NCBI RefSeq assembly: GCF_014199195.1
Contig: NZ_JACIJE010000009.1
Span: 62,001-126,000 of the forward strand
Direction: 5' to 3'
Length of the DNA stretch: 64,000 nt
Source of the DNA: Neoroseomonas alkaliterrae
GTDB taxonomy: Bacteria > Pseudomonadota > Alphaproteobacteria > Acetobacterales > Acetobacteraceae
Below are positions 26,239 to 35,217 of the stretch, piece by piece; position 1 is the stretch's first letter; every line of letters begins with the position of its first letter. The notes under the pieces are model-generated. The model saw only the letters and a list, made by a program, of their open reading frames with translations. It did not search any database and had not been told where the DNA came from. Both the position numbers and the translations under genes were made by a program.

Positions 26239-28545
26239 TCAGGCGACCGCGGCCTTGGGGCCGAGGCCGAGCACCTCGCGCATGCGGACGATCATCTCGC
26301 GCGCCTTCTCGCCGAGTTCCTCGTCCGGCCCCGCGACGTGCTCCACTGCGGCCAGGGCCTTGCGGCGGTCCGCCGCCGTCGGCAGCAGCGCGGGCAGGGC
26401 GGCGAGGGCCTCCTCGCGCAGCAGCGTCACGATCATGGTCTGCTCGCGGATCATCGCCTGGCGGGCGGAGGGCGGCATGCCGGCGAAGGGTGGTTCCGTC
26501 GTCAGCAGCGCGTTCGAGCGCGCGAGGCGCGAGCGCCGCACGCCGCCGCGCGCATCGGCCAGCAGGATCATCATGCGGATCACCGCCTCGGCATAGCCAC
26601 CCTCGGCCACCTTCGCGCGCGCCTCGGGCAGATGGGCGGGCTCGATGGCGAGGGAGCGCCGCGCGGCCTCGGCCTCGGCCGCGCCGTCGTCGCCGGTCAC
26701 GCCGATGGCGGCGAGGCCGCCATAGATCGCGTGGAAGGCGGTCTCGATCCAGGCGTCGCGGGCGTCGCGCCAGGCGTCGATGCCGCGCTCGACGCCGTCC
26801 GCCCAGGCCTTCTCCAGCGCGAGGAAGGGATTGTCCGGCGCGGCGGGGGCGCGGTGCTGGCGCGCCATCGCCGCCATCGCGCGCACCGGCATCATGAACG
26901 GGTTCATGTCGCTGAAGGCATAGCGCCGCATGCGCATGGGGCTCGCCTGCCGGCGGGCTTCGGCGCCCGCCTCGGTGGCGAACTGGCGCACCAGCGGCGA
27001 AACCAGCACGTCATAGAGGTGCTGGTTCATCTCCGAGATCTTGGCGACCGCGGGGAAGGCCTCGTTGCTGGCCTCGCCCGAGAGCGCGCGGATGTCGGCG
27101 ATCTTCCGCTCGACGAGTTCGACCTGCCACTCCTCGTTCGCGCCGCTGCCCTCGTGGCCGGTGATCTTCATCTCGTAGAGGCCCGGCGCGACGGCTTCGA
27201 TCATCTCGAGCGTCGTCGCGATCTCGGTGTGCTCCTTCTTCGCCACCGCGCCCGAGACGAAGATGCCGAGATGCCCGATCTGGTCGTGCAGCAGGTAGAC
27301 GATGGTCTGGCCGAGCGCCTTGATCTCCTGCTCGTCGCGATAGACATCGGCGATCCAGCGCAGCGCCTGGCCCACGGGCGTGATGTTGTCGCCCGCGGAG
27401 GCGAAGACGATCACCGGCGCGCGCACCTCGCGCATGTTGAACGTCTCGCCGCCGCCCGAGGCGATGGTGCCCGAGGAGAAGCGGTTGCCGATGAAGAGGT
27501 TGTCCACGATCCAGCGGATCTCGTCCCGCGTCATCAGGAAGTAGCCGCCCCACCAGCGCTCGAACTCGAGGAAGCGCTCGGCCTCGGTGTCCACCTTGGC
27601 GTAGAGGTCGAAATACTTGCGGAACCAGGTGTTGCCGGGCGAAAGGCTCTCGAAGTTCGCCACCAGCGAGGCGCCGTCGAACTTGCCGTTGCCGAGGTCG
27701 GCCATCAGCGAGGCCGGCCAGCCGCCTCCGGCGAGGCCGCCCAGGTAGCGCATCGGGTTGCGCCCCTTCTCGCCGGCCCAGTAGGACAGCGGCGCGCCGT
27801 TGAGCACCAGCGCGCCGACCATCTCCGGCGCGGCGGCGCCGAGCATCATCGTCGCCCATCCGCCCTGGCAGTTGCCGATCACCACCGGCTTCGGCGCGTC
27901 CGGATGGTCCTTGGCGATGCGGGCGAGGAAGGTCGCCTCCGCCGCCGTGACGTCGAGGATCGTCTGCCCCTTCTCCGGTTCGCGGAAGAAGATCACGAAA
28001 TAGACCGGATGCCCGCGGCGCAGCGCCACGCCCACCTGGCTGTCCGACTTGAAGCCGCCGATGCCCGCGCCGTGCCCCGCGCGCGGGTCGATGATGACGA
28101 AGGGCCGCAGCTTCGGGTCGGTCGGCGGGTAGTCCTCGGGCGGGCGGATGCGCACCAGCGCATAGTTCACCGGCCGGGCGAGGCTGCGGCCATCCACCAC
28201 AGTGTCGTAGTCGAAGACCAGCACGGGCGGGCAGCCGGCCTGCTCGTGGGCGACGAAGTTGTTGCCCGCCTCGCGCATCACGTCCCAGAACATCACCCAG
28301 CGCTGCACGGCATCCACCGCATAGGCCTGCGCGTCCTGGGCGAGCGTCGCGGGCGTGCGGGCGAAGGCCGCGGCGGTCTCGCGCATCCGCCCGACGGCCT
28401 CGGCGGAGAGCGGGGCGGGCAGCAGCGCCGCGGCATGGCGCCCGACCACATCGGTCAGGTCGCGCACCTGGTCCAGCACGCGGGTCGCAGTCTCGCTTGC
28501 CTTCTCCAGCACTTCGCGAGTCGGCAGGGCGGGCGTCTTCGGCAT
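26239..28545 (-). CDS. DUF3141 family alpha/beta-hydrolase, PHA-synthase-like
   Basis: A 768-residue protein of the DUF3141 family. A PHA-synthase-type lipase box GNCQGG with C226 is seen, with the likely Asp in FASAGDNITP and the His in DQIGHLGIFVSG, so a Cys-Asp-His triad is intact. The N-terminal 100 residues are helical and the C-terminal 300 residues are specific to this family. It may act on or with hydroxyacyl-CoA or polyester, but the activity is not known. ATG 28545 is chosen over GTG 28593 because GAGGA precedes it by about 9 nt. It is last in the fabI-pta-ackA operon, 49 nt after ackA. Confidence 0.82.
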   Translation of the reverse strand: MPKTPALPTREVLEKASETATRVLDQVRDLTDVVGRHAAALLPAPLSAEAVGRMRETAAAFARTPATLAQDAQAYAVDAVQRWVMFWDVMREAGNNFVAHEQAGCPPVLVFDYDTVVDGRSLARPVNYALVRIRPPEDYPPTDPKLRPFVIIDPRAGHGAGIGGFKSDSQVGVALRRGHPVYFVIFFREPEKGQTILDVTAAEATFLARIAKDHPDAPKPVVIGNCQGGWATMMLGAAAPEMVGALVLNGAPLSYWAGEKGRNPMRYLGGLAGGGWPASLMADLGNGKFDGASLVANFESLSPGNTWFRKYFDLYAKVDTEAERFLEFERWWGGYFLMTRDEIRWIVDNLFIGNRFSSGTIASGGGETFNMREVRAPVIVFASAGDNITPVGQALRWIADVYRDEQEIKALGQTIVYLLHDQIGHLGIFVSGAVAKKEHTEIATTLEMIEAVAPGLYEMKITGHEGSGANEEWQVELVERKIADIRALSGEASNEAFPAVAKISEMNQHLYDVLVSPLVRQFATEAGAEARRQASPMRMRRYAFSDMNPFMMPVRAMAAMARQHRAPAAPDNPFLALEKAWADGVERGIDAWRDARDAWIETAFHAIYGGLAAIGVTGDDGAAEAEAARRSLAIEPAHLPEARAKVAEGGYAEAVIRMMILLADARGGVRRSRLARSNALLTTEPPFAGMPPSARQAMIREQTMIVTLLREEALAALPALLPTAADRRKALAAVEHVAGPDEELGEKAREMIVRMREVLGLGPKAAVA

Positions 28546-28594
28546 GGCTCGGTATCCTCGGTCGCGATCCTTGTGCGCCTCGGGGGCAGGCACT

Positions 28595-29803
28595 TCAAGA
28601 TGAAATGCTGCGCCGCAACAATCCGACGACGTGACGGGCGATCATCGCCTCCTCGTCCGTCGGCAGGACCAGGACGCGCACGCCAGCGCCGGGCGGGGAG
28701 ATCTCCCGCTCATTCGCGGCGTTGCGCACAGGGTCGATCGCGATGCCGAGGAAGCCGAGCCCGTCGCAGATCCGCGCCCGCAGGCCCCGCGCATTCTCCC
28801 CGATACCGGCGGTGAAGACGAGCGCCTCGATGCCGCCGAGCACCGCGGAAAGCGCCCCGATCTCCCGGCGCACGCGCCAGGCGAAGTGCGAGAGCGCCCG
28901 CGCCGCGCGGGGATCGTCGCTGGCCTCGAGGTCGCGGACATCCTGGCTGATGCCCGACATGCCCTTGAGCCCCGCATTGCCGTAGAGCAGCGCCTGGACG
29001 GCCTCGGGCGCCATGCCCTCGGTCATGATGAGGTGAAGCAGCACGCCCGGGTCGATCTGGCCGCTGCGCGTGCCCATCGGCACGCCATCGAGCGCGGTGA
29101 AACCCATGGTGCTGTCCACGCTGCGGCCCGCGCGCATGGCGCAGAGCGAGGCCCCGTTGCCGAGATGGGCGACGACCACGCGACCGGCGGCCAGTTCCGG
29201 CTCGTGCTGTTCGAGGCTGCGCGCGATGTATTCGTAGGACAGGCCGTGGAAGCCGTAGCGCCGGATGCCGCGCTCGTAGAACTCGGGGGGCAGGGCGAAG
29301 GTGTCGGCCTCCCAGGGATGGGCGCGGTGGAAGGCGGTGTCGAAGCAGGCGACCTGCGGGATGCCGGGAAAGCGCTCGGCCGCCGCCGCGATGCCCGAAA
29401 GGTTGTGTGGCTGGTGCAGGGGCGCGAGGGGGGCGAGGGCGCGAAGCCGCTCCATCACCGCGCCATCCACGACCACAGGCGCGGCGAGATCGGGCCCGCC
29501 ATGCACCACGCGATGCCCGACCGCGGCGACGCGCCGTCCTTCCAGCACGCCATCGAGCCAGGCGATGATGGCGGCGAGCGCCGCGCGGTGGCTGTCGGGC
29601 GCGCCGCCCTCCGCCCAGTCGCGCTCGGCGAGCCGGCGGCCCGCGGCATCCCTGGCCGTGAACCGCGGCGCCGCCCCGATGCCCTCGACCTGCCCGGCGA
29701 AGCGCGCGATGGGCGCTGCCTCGGCCCGCACCTCGAACAGCTCGAACTTGATCGAGGAGGAGCCGGCATTGAGCACCAGCACCGCATCGCCCGGCGCGAT
29801 CAC
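28595..29803 (-). CDS. ackA: Acetate/propionate kinase
   Basis: A 402-residue acetate kinase that interconverts acetyl-phosphate and ADP with acetate and ATP. The ASKHA signatures are NAGSSSIKFELFE at the N-terminus, HGG near residue 100, FDTAFHRAHP, the GFHGLSYEYI signature, and HLGNGASLCA. GTG 29803 overlaps the stop of the upstream gene as GTGA and has CGGAG before it; the open frame extends 14 codons further but that would overlap. Length is normal. Coupled to the phosphotransacetylase next to it. Confidence 0.9.
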   Translation of the reverse strand: MIAPGDAVLVLNAGSSSIKFELFEVRAEAAPIARFAGQVEGIGAAPRFTARDAAGRRLAERDWAEGGAPDSHRAALAAIIAWLDGVLEGRRVAAVGHRVVHGGPDLAAPVVVDGAVMERLRALAPLAPLHQPHNLSGIAAAAERFPGIPQVACFDTAFHRAHPWEADTFALPPEFYERGIRRYGFHGLSYEYIARSLEQHEPELAAGRVVVAHLGNGASLCAMRAGRSVDSTMGFTALDGVPMGTRSGQIDPGVLLHLIMTEGMAPEAVQALLYGNAGLKGMSGISQDVRDLEASDDPRAARALSHFAWRVRREIGALSAVLGGIEALVFTAGIGENARGLRARICDGLGFLGIAIDPVRNAANEREISPPGAGVRVLVLPTDEEAMIARHVVGLLRRSISS

Positions 29804-31218
29804 GCCGCCAGCTCCGCGAGGCGCGAGCGGCCCGTGCGCCGCCAATGCCCGTACAGCACCGCGAGGGCGGAGGACATCAGCCGCGCATGCTCGTCATCGG
29901 CGCGCGAGGTCAGCATCACCGGCACCTTCGCGCCGAGCACCAGCCCGCCCGTATCCGCCTGCGAGAGGAAGACGAGCTGCTTGGCCAGCATGTTCCCCGC
30001 CTCGAGATTCGGCGCGACCAGCACGTCGGCGCGGCCGGCGACGCTCGAATGGATCCCCTTGGTGCGCGCCGCCTCGAGGTCCACGGCGTTGTCCATGGCG
30101 AGCGGCCCGTCCACCAGCCCGCCCTTGATCTGCCCGCGCTCGGCCATCTTCGCGAGCACCGCCGCGTCGATGGTCGAGGGGATGGCCGGGTTGATCGTCT
30201 CGAGCGCCGAGAGGATGCCGACGCGCGGCTCCTCGATGCCGATCGCGCGGGCGAGGTCGATCGCGTTCTGCGTGATGTCCGCCTTGGTCATCAGGTCCGG
30301 CAGGATGTTGATGGCGGCGTCGGTGATGATCATCAGCCTTTCGTGGCCGGGGATGTCGAGCACGAAGGCATGGCTGACCCGGCGGCCGGCGCGCAGCCCG
30401 CCGTCGGATTTGGTGACGTGGCGCAGCACCTCGTCGGAATGGATGTTGCCCTTCATCACCGCCTCGGCGCGGCCTTCATGCACCATGGCGACGCAGCGCG
30501 CCGGCGCGTCGTGCTCGCTCGCCACGGCCTCGATGCGCGCGCCGGCGAGGTTCCAGCCGATCTCCTCCGCCGCGCGGCGGATCAGCGTCTCGGGACCGAC
30601 CAGGATCGGCTCGATCAGGCCCTCCTTCGTCGCTTCCCACGCGCCGCCGAGCGAGTTCGCATCCGTCGGCGCGGCGACGGCGGTCGGCATGGCGGGCAGT
30701 CCGCGGCAGGCCTCCAGCAGGCGCGAGAACTTCCCCCGCGGCAGCAGCGTCAGTTCGGGGATGGCGACGCCATCCGTCACCAGCCGGCTCAGCGGCGGGC
30801 TGATCTCCGCCGTGCCGTCCGCGACCAGCGCGCCGTCCTGCTTCTCGAGCCGGCAGTCCATCACCAGCAGGTTGCCGGGCAGCTTCTCGCGCACCCTCAC
30901 GGTCGCGATCACCGCGTCCCCGGCCTCCACGCGGGCGTGGAAGCGCACATCCTGGTAGCGATAGACCGAGCCCGGCCCCGGCAGCCGGTTGCCCATCACG
31001 GCCGAGAACAGCGAGGCGCACCACATGCCCGGCGCGATCGCGTTGCGTCCGGTCTCCTGCTCCGCCTCGCCCGGCAGATTGACCGGGTTCAGGTTGCCGG
31101 AGGCATGGGCGAAGACGATCAGGTCGTTGGCGGTGCAGACGCGGGTGAGGCTCGCGCTCTCGCCTTCCTCGATCTCCTCCCAGGTGCGGCCGATGAGGGC
31201 AGGGGCGGTCAGGGTCAC
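29800..31218 (-). CDS. Bifunctional MaoC-like hydratase / phosphate acetyltransferase fusion
   Basis: A 472-residue two-domain protein. Residues about 10-140 are a MaoC-like hydratase (FAHASGNLNPVN, APGMWCASLFSAVMGN, RVRVEAGDAV-like strands), and residues about 160-470 are a phosphate acetyl/butyryltransferase (IEPILVGPETLI, VMKGNIHSDEVLRHV, PNLEAGNMLAKQL). The pair would convert an enoyl-CoA to hydroxyacyl-CoA and exchange CoA for phosphate, feeding the kinase. Such fusions are found in alphaproteobacteria next to ackA. The MaoC catalytic Asp/His (FAHASGNLNP) is partly present. Confidence 0.87.
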   Translation of the reverse strand: MTLTAPALIGRTWEEIEEGESASLTRVCTANDLIVFAHASGNLNPVNLPGEAEQETGRNAIAPGMWCASLFSAVMGNRLPGPGSVYRYQDVRFHARVEAGDAVIATVRVREKLPGNLLVMDCRLEKQDGALVADGTAEISPPLSRLVTDGVAIPELTLLPRGKFSRLLEACRGLPAMPTAVAAPTDANSLGGAWEATKEGLIEPILVGPETLIRRAAEEIGWNLAGARIEAVASEHDAPARCVAMVHEGRAEAVMKGNIHSDEVLRHVTKSDGGLRAGRRVSHAFVLDIPGHERLMIITDAAINILPDLMTKADITQNAIDLARAIGIEEPRVGILSALETINPAIPSTIDAAVLAKMAERGQIKGGLVDGPLAMDNAVDLEAARTKGIHSSVAGRADVLVAPNLEAGNMLAKQLVFLSQADTGGLVLGAKVPVMLTSRADDEHARLMSSALAVLYGHWRRTGRSRLAELAA

Positions 31219-31291
31219 GGGCGCGTCTCCGGCTGTGTCGCGGGATGGGGCGGCGGGAAGGCGGCGGGGCGGGGGCGGTCGCGCATCGCCG

Positions 31292-32119
31292 TCACGCCAC
31301 GTTGTGCAGCCCGGCGTCCACGTAGATCGTGTCGCCGGTCATGCCGGAGGAGGCGCCGCCCACCAGGAACGCCACCACGCGCCCGACCTCCGCGATGTCC
31401 ACCAGCCGGTGCTGCGGCGCGCGCTGCCGCGCCATCTGCACGAGCTCGTCGAACTGCGCGATGCCGCTTGCCGCGCGCGTCTTGAGCGGGCCGGGAGAGA
31501 CGGCGAAGACCCGGATGCCCTTCTCGCCCAGCTCGTCGGCGAGGTAGCGGACCGAGGCCTCCAGCGCCGCCTTCACCGGGCCCATGATGTTGTAGTTCCC
31601 CACGACCTTGTCGGCGCCGTAGTAGGACATGGTGACCAGCACGCCGCCCTCGGTCATCAGCGGCTCCGCCAGTTTCGCCATGCGCAGGAAGGACCAGCAG
31701 GAGACATGCATCGCCTGGGCGAAGCCCTCGGCGCTGCAGTCCACCACGCGGCCGTGCAGGTCCTCGCGCGGGGCGAAGGCGATCGAGTGGATCACGAAGT
31801 CGAGCCGGCCCCATTCCTCCGCGATGCGCGCGAAGACGGCCTCGAGCTCGCCCGGCTTCTGCACGTCGAGCGGCGCGATGATGGCGGCCTGCATCTGCTC
31901 GGCCAGCGGCCGGACATGCCGCTCGGCCTTCTCGTTCAGGTAGGTGACGGCCAGCTCGGCCCCGAAGGCGCGCAGCTTCACCGCGCAGCCATAGGCGATG
32001 GAATCGGCATTCGCGATGCCGACGACCAGCCCGCGCTTGCCCTTCAGCATGTCGCCGACCCGGCTGTCGGGGTCCCAGACTGTCGGCAGGGGGTCGAGGG
32101 GCCGTCGTTCTGCTGTCAC
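31292..32119 (-). CDS. fabI: Enoyl-[acyl-carrier-protein] reductase (NADH) FabI
   Basis: An SDR-fold enoyl-ACP reductase with the FabI-type N-terminal KGKRGLVVGIANADSIAYG, the Y-x6-K pair in YNIMGPVKAALEAS, and the SYYGADKVVGNYN loop. It reduces trans-2-enoyl-ACP in fatty acid elongation, or enoyl-CoA in this context. Coordinates use GTG 32119 (275 residues) because GGAGAG precedes it by about 5 nt; ATG 32050 (252 residues) would match the usual FabI start and is an equally real option. It is the first gene of the leftward operon, 73 nt before the MaoC-Pta fusion. Confidence 0.85.
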   Translation of the reverse strand: MTAERRPLDPLPTVWDPDSRVGDMLKGKRGLVVGIANADSIAYGCAVKLRAFGAELAVTYLNEKAERHVRPLAEQMQAAIIAPLDVQKPGELEAVFARIAEEWGRLDFVIHSIAFAPREDLHGRVVDCSAEGFAQAMHVSCWSFLRMAKLAEPLMTEGGVLVTMSYYGADKVVGNYNIMGPVKAALEASVRYLADELGEKGIRVFAVSPGPLKTRAASGIAQFDELVQMARQRAPQHRLVDIAEVGRVVAFLVGGASSGMTGDTIYVDAGLHNVA

Positions 32120-32323
32120 GATCGCTCTCCGCCGCGGAAGCCGGGGCCGGGTGCCATGCGGACGGCGCACCCGTCCTTGACCTAGGACAGATCAGCCTCG
32201 CCCGGCCAGCGCATTTCTGTTGCAATGCAGCAGGGCCTTCCGGCGCCGCTCCGGCCCCGCGCCCGGGTTGCGCGCCGCGCGCGCAGGGATGATGGTTCGC
32301 GCCCCGCCAGCAGAGGACACGCG
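32120..32323. promoter_or_regulatory. Divergent intergenic region between fabI and the NIPSNAP gene
   Basis: This 204-base region must hold promoters for the leftward fabI operon and the rightward NIPSNAP gene. A short palindrome-like TGCAATGCA lies at 32221-32229 and an imperfect GTCCT...AGGAC repeat at about 32173-32188. TGC-rich palindromes of this kind are used by PhaR-type regulators of polyhydroxyalkanoate genes, but the match is loose. No clear -35/-10 boxes are seen. Confidence 0.3.
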
Positions 32324-33004
32324 ATGTACATCGAGCACCGCCAGTACACCTTCCATCCCGGCAAGCAGCCGCAATGGATCGAGGCCTTCGGCAGCCACGG
32401 CTTCCCTGCCTCGGTGCGCACGCTGGGCGCGCCCTCATTCGGGACCTTCACGGTCGAGGTCGGCACCATCAACCGCTTCGTCTTCATGCGCGGCTGGGAC
32501 GACATCGACACCCGCGACGCGGGCCTGGCGGCGCGCGAGGCCGACCCGCAATGGGCCGAGTTCAAGAAGCTCTCGGCCGGCTGCATCATGTCGCAGGAGG
32601 TGAAGTTCCTGAAGCCGACCGCCTTCTCGCCCATCCAGTCCGCCAAGGGCTTCGCCTTCAGGCGCGAGATCGGCGGCACCGGCATGGTCGTGGACCACCG
32701 CACCTACGACTTCCACCCGGGCAAGATGCCGCTCTGGCTCAAGGCCTATGAGGAGATCGGCCTGCCGATCCAGAAGCGCCTGCTCGGCCAGCTGCTGATG
32801 TTCGGCGTGACCGAGATCGGCCCGATCAACCAGGTGGTGTTCTGCTGGCTCTATGAAGGCTTCGGGGACCGCGACCGCCGCCGCGCTGCCATGGCCGCCG
32901 ACCCGCAATGGCAGGAGTTCATGCGCAAGGTGGGCGAGATGGGCGCCCTCAAGCAGCAGACCGTGATGGCGCTGAAGCCGACCGCCTTCTCGGTCGTGAA
33001 GTGA
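32324..33004 (+). CDS. NIPSNAP family protein, two domains
   Basis: A 226-residue protein with two NIPSNAP-type ferredoxin-like repeats: the first begins EHRQYTFHPGKQPQWIEAF and the second DHRTYDFHPGKMPLWLKAY, and each ends with a LKPTAFS motif. Function of bacterial NIPSNAPs is unclear; they often sit near metabolic or aromatic genes. ATG 32324 is supported by AGAGGA about 7 nt upstream, and by the match of both repeats. The two repeats share phrases almost exactly, indicating internal duplication. Confidence 0.85.
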   Translation: MYIEHRQYTFHPGKQPQWIEAFGSHGFPASVRTLGAPSFGTFTVEVGTINRFVFMRGWDDIDTRDAGLAAREADPQWAEFKKLSAGCIMSQEVKFLKPTAFSPIQSAKGFAFRREIGGTGMVVDHRTYDFHPGKMPLWLKAYEEIGLPIQKRLLGQLLMFGVTEIGPINQVVFCWLYEGFGDRDRRRAAMAADPQWQEFMRKVGEMGALKQQTVMALKPTAFSVVK

Positions 33005-33059
33005 TGTCGCCCGGCGCGGGCCGCAGCGCCCGCGCCGCGGCCCAGCAGGGGCAGCCGGC

Positions 33060-33527
33060 ATGAGCAACCTTCCCATTCCCGCGGCCGATGCCGCGACCCG
33101 CGCCGAGATCCTCGACTGGCTCGACCGCTTCGCCGCCTGCGTGCGGGAGGTGGACTTCAGGTCGGCCTACCCGTTCTGGCACGACGACATCGTGATCTTC
33201 GGCACCTACCAGGAGCTGGTGCGCTCGCGCCTCGCCTGGACGGACACGCAGTGGTCGAATGTCTGGCCGCGCACCAAGGAGTTCCGCTTCGACCTCGCCA
33301 ATACCGAGGTGCTGGCCTCGGCCGACGGCGCCATGGCGGTTGCGGTCACCCCCTGGACCAGCATCGGCTGGAACCCCGATGGCAGCGAGTTCGACCGGCC
33401 CGGCCGCGCCACCATCGTGCTGCAGAAGCAGCCGGACGGGCGCTGGGTGGGCGTGCACAGCCACATGTCGCTCGGCCGCGGCGTGCCGCAGGACAGCCAC
33501 GGCAACCGGCCGGTCAAGGCCCGCTGA
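33060..33527 (+). CDS. SnoaL/NTF2-like fold protein
   Basis: A 155-residue small protein with the NTF2-like alpha+beta fold seen in SnoaL and ketosteroid isomerase families. Residues 18-60 form the helix and DFRSAYPFWHDDIVIFGTYQELV cone segment, and the end RWVGVHSHMSLG is a typical last strand. The function is unknown; such proteins act as isomerases, nuclease-associated or stress proteins. It follows the NIPSNAP gene by 55 bases in the same direction, so both may be cotranscribed. Confidence 0.72.
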   Translation: MSNLPIPAADAATRAEILDWLDRFAACVREVDFRSAYPFWHDDIVIFGTYQELVRSRLAWTDTQWSNVWPRTKEFRFDLANTEVLASADGAMAVAVTPWTSIGWNPDGSEFDRPGRATIVLQKQPDGRWVGVHSHMSLGRGVPQDSHGNRPVKAR

Positions 33528-33593
33528 TCCGCGGCTTCACCTCCGCTTAAGCCCCCGTCGGCGAGGATGCGCCTGCCCGCCGACGGAAGGATC

Positions 33594-35159
33594 ATGCAGG
33601 AAACCGTACGCCCCCCCGCCGTCAGCGCCGCGGACCGCTTCCTGACCTTCGCCTTCGCCGCGGCCGAACTGCTGGTTGAGACCGACCCCTCCGGGCGCAT
33701 CACCTTCGCCGAGGGCGCCTTCCCCGCCCGCTTCGGCCGCCCGGGGCGGAGCTTCCTCGGCCAGCCTGTGCACCGGCTGGTCGCGCGGGACCTGCGCTCG
33801 GGCATGGGCACGGCGCTGGAACTGCTCGGCGCCACCGGCCGCATCCGCCCGACGGCGATCCGCCTCGCCGATGCCGCGCGCTCGCCCTTCAGCGTCGCGG
33901 GCCTTGCCGCGCCCGGGGGGCATGGGCGCTACTGCCTGACCTTCGCCCCCCTGCCGGCCGACCTCCCCGGCGGGCCGCTGCCCGGCGGCCCCGGCCTCAG
34001 CCGCGCCGCGGAGGAGATGCTGCGCGGCGAGGAGGGCCAGGGCGCCGTCGGCCTGATCGAGTTGCGCGGGGATGGCGGCGGGCTGAACCCGCGCGCCGAC
34101 CTCGCCGCCCGGATCCAGGAGACGCTCGCCTCGCGCGCCGGCAGCGGCGCCATCGCGGCCGACCTCGGCTCGGGCCGGTTCGGCGTGCTGCCAGGGGAGG
34201 GTATGCCCGATCTCGCCGCACTCGCAGGCCATGTGGCGCTGCTGCTCGCCCAGCACGGACTGCCCGGGGAGGTCGGCACGCGCGCCGTCCCGCTCAGTTC
34301 GGAGGGGCTGAGCCCGGTCCAGGCCAGCCGCGCGCTGCGCTTCGCCCTCTCGGCCTTCGCCCGCGGCGGGGATGCGGCGCTCGAGAAGGCGGGCTTCTCG
34401 GGCGGCCTCGCCGGGTTCGTCGCCAGCGCGGGGGAGCGCGCGGCCGCGCTCCGGCGCACCATCGCCGAACGCCGCTTCCGCCTCGCCTTCCAGCCGATCG
34501 TCCTGCTCGCGGACCGCAAGGCGCACCACTACGAGGCGCTGCTCCGGCCCATCGCCACGCCCGGCAATCCCTACGACCAGGCTTCGGAGTTCATCGCCCT
34601 CGCCGAGACGGTCGGCCTGTCCGAGACCCTCGACTGGGCGGTGGTCGAGACGGCCTGCGAGGCCGCCCGCGCGGCGGCCGGTGCGCGCATCGCCTGCAAC
34701 CTCTCGGGCCTGTCGCTGCAATCCCCGCCCTTCCGCGAGCGCCTCGTCGCCATGCTGGAAGCCGCGCCCGACCTCGCCCGCCGCCTGCTGATCGAGATCA
34801 CCGAGACGGCGGAGATCGAGAACGAGGCCGAGGCCGTGCGCACCGTCGAGGCCCTGCGCGGACTTGGCCTGCCGGTCTGCATCGACGATTTCGGCGCCGG
34901 CGCCGCCGCCTTCCGCTACCTGCGCCTGTTCCGCGTGGACTTCGTGAAGGTGGACGGCATCTACGTGAGCAACGCGCCCGAGAGCGAGCGCGACCGCGGC
35001 TTCATCGCCGCCATGGTGGACCTCGCCCGCACCGTCGGCGCCGAGGTGGTGGCCGAGCGCATCGAGACCGAGGCCCAGGCCCGGCTGATGCAGGAGCTCG
35101 GCGTCACCTTCGGCCAGGGCTACCTGTTCGGCAGGCCTGGCTCCCTGCCCGGGAGCTGA
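33594..35159 (+). CDS. EAL-domain c-di-GMP phosphodiesterase with PAS-like and degenerate GGDEF segments
   Basis: A 521-residue protein with a PAS-like N-terminus (about residues 15-130), a degenerate GGDEF-type middle segment (SGRFGVL near the usual GGDEF place), and a C-terminal EAL domain from about residue 280. All main EAL residues are visible: EALLR (E314), the Asn in NLSGLSL, Glu in EITETAE, DD in IDDFGAG, Lys in VKVDG, and Glu in AERIET. So it should hydrolyse c-di-GMP; the middle domain is probably a sensory or inhibited module. ATG 33594 is preceded by GGAAGG; ATG 33567 is an alternative. Confidence 0.87.
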   Translation: MQETVRPPAVSAADRFLTFAFAAAELLVETDPSGRITFAEGAFPARFGRPGRSFLGQPVHRLVARDLRSGMGTALELLGATGRIRPTAIRLADAARSPFSVAGLAAPGGHGRYCLTFAPLPADLPGGPLPGGPGLSRAAEEMLRGEEGQGAVGLIELRGDGGGLNPRADLAARIQETLASRAGSGAIAADLGSGRFGVLPGEGMPDLAALAGHVALLLAQHGLPGEVGTRAVPLSSEGLSPVQASRALRFALSAFARGGDAALEKAGFSGGLAGFVASAGERAAALRRTIAERRFRLAFQPIVLLADRKAHHYEALLRPIATPGNPYDQASEFIALAETVGLSETLDWAVVETACEAARAAAGARIACNLSGLSLQSPPFRERLVAMLEAAPDLARRLLIEITETAEIENEAEAVRTVEALRGLGLPVCIDDFGAGAAAFRYLRLFRVDFVKVDGIYVSNAPESERDRGFIAAMVDLARTVGAEVVAERIETEAQARLMQELGVTFGQGYLFGRPGSLPGS

Positions 35160-35217
35160 GGTCACCCCCGCTCGCCGCGCTTGCCCTCGGCCGCGGGGCG
35201 GCGCAGGAAGCGGACCC

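Noticed and set aside
26338-28815. Rightward open frame of 825 codons opposite DUF3141
   Set aside because: Antisense to a protein with clear motifs; the translation is low-complexity Arg/His/Gly.
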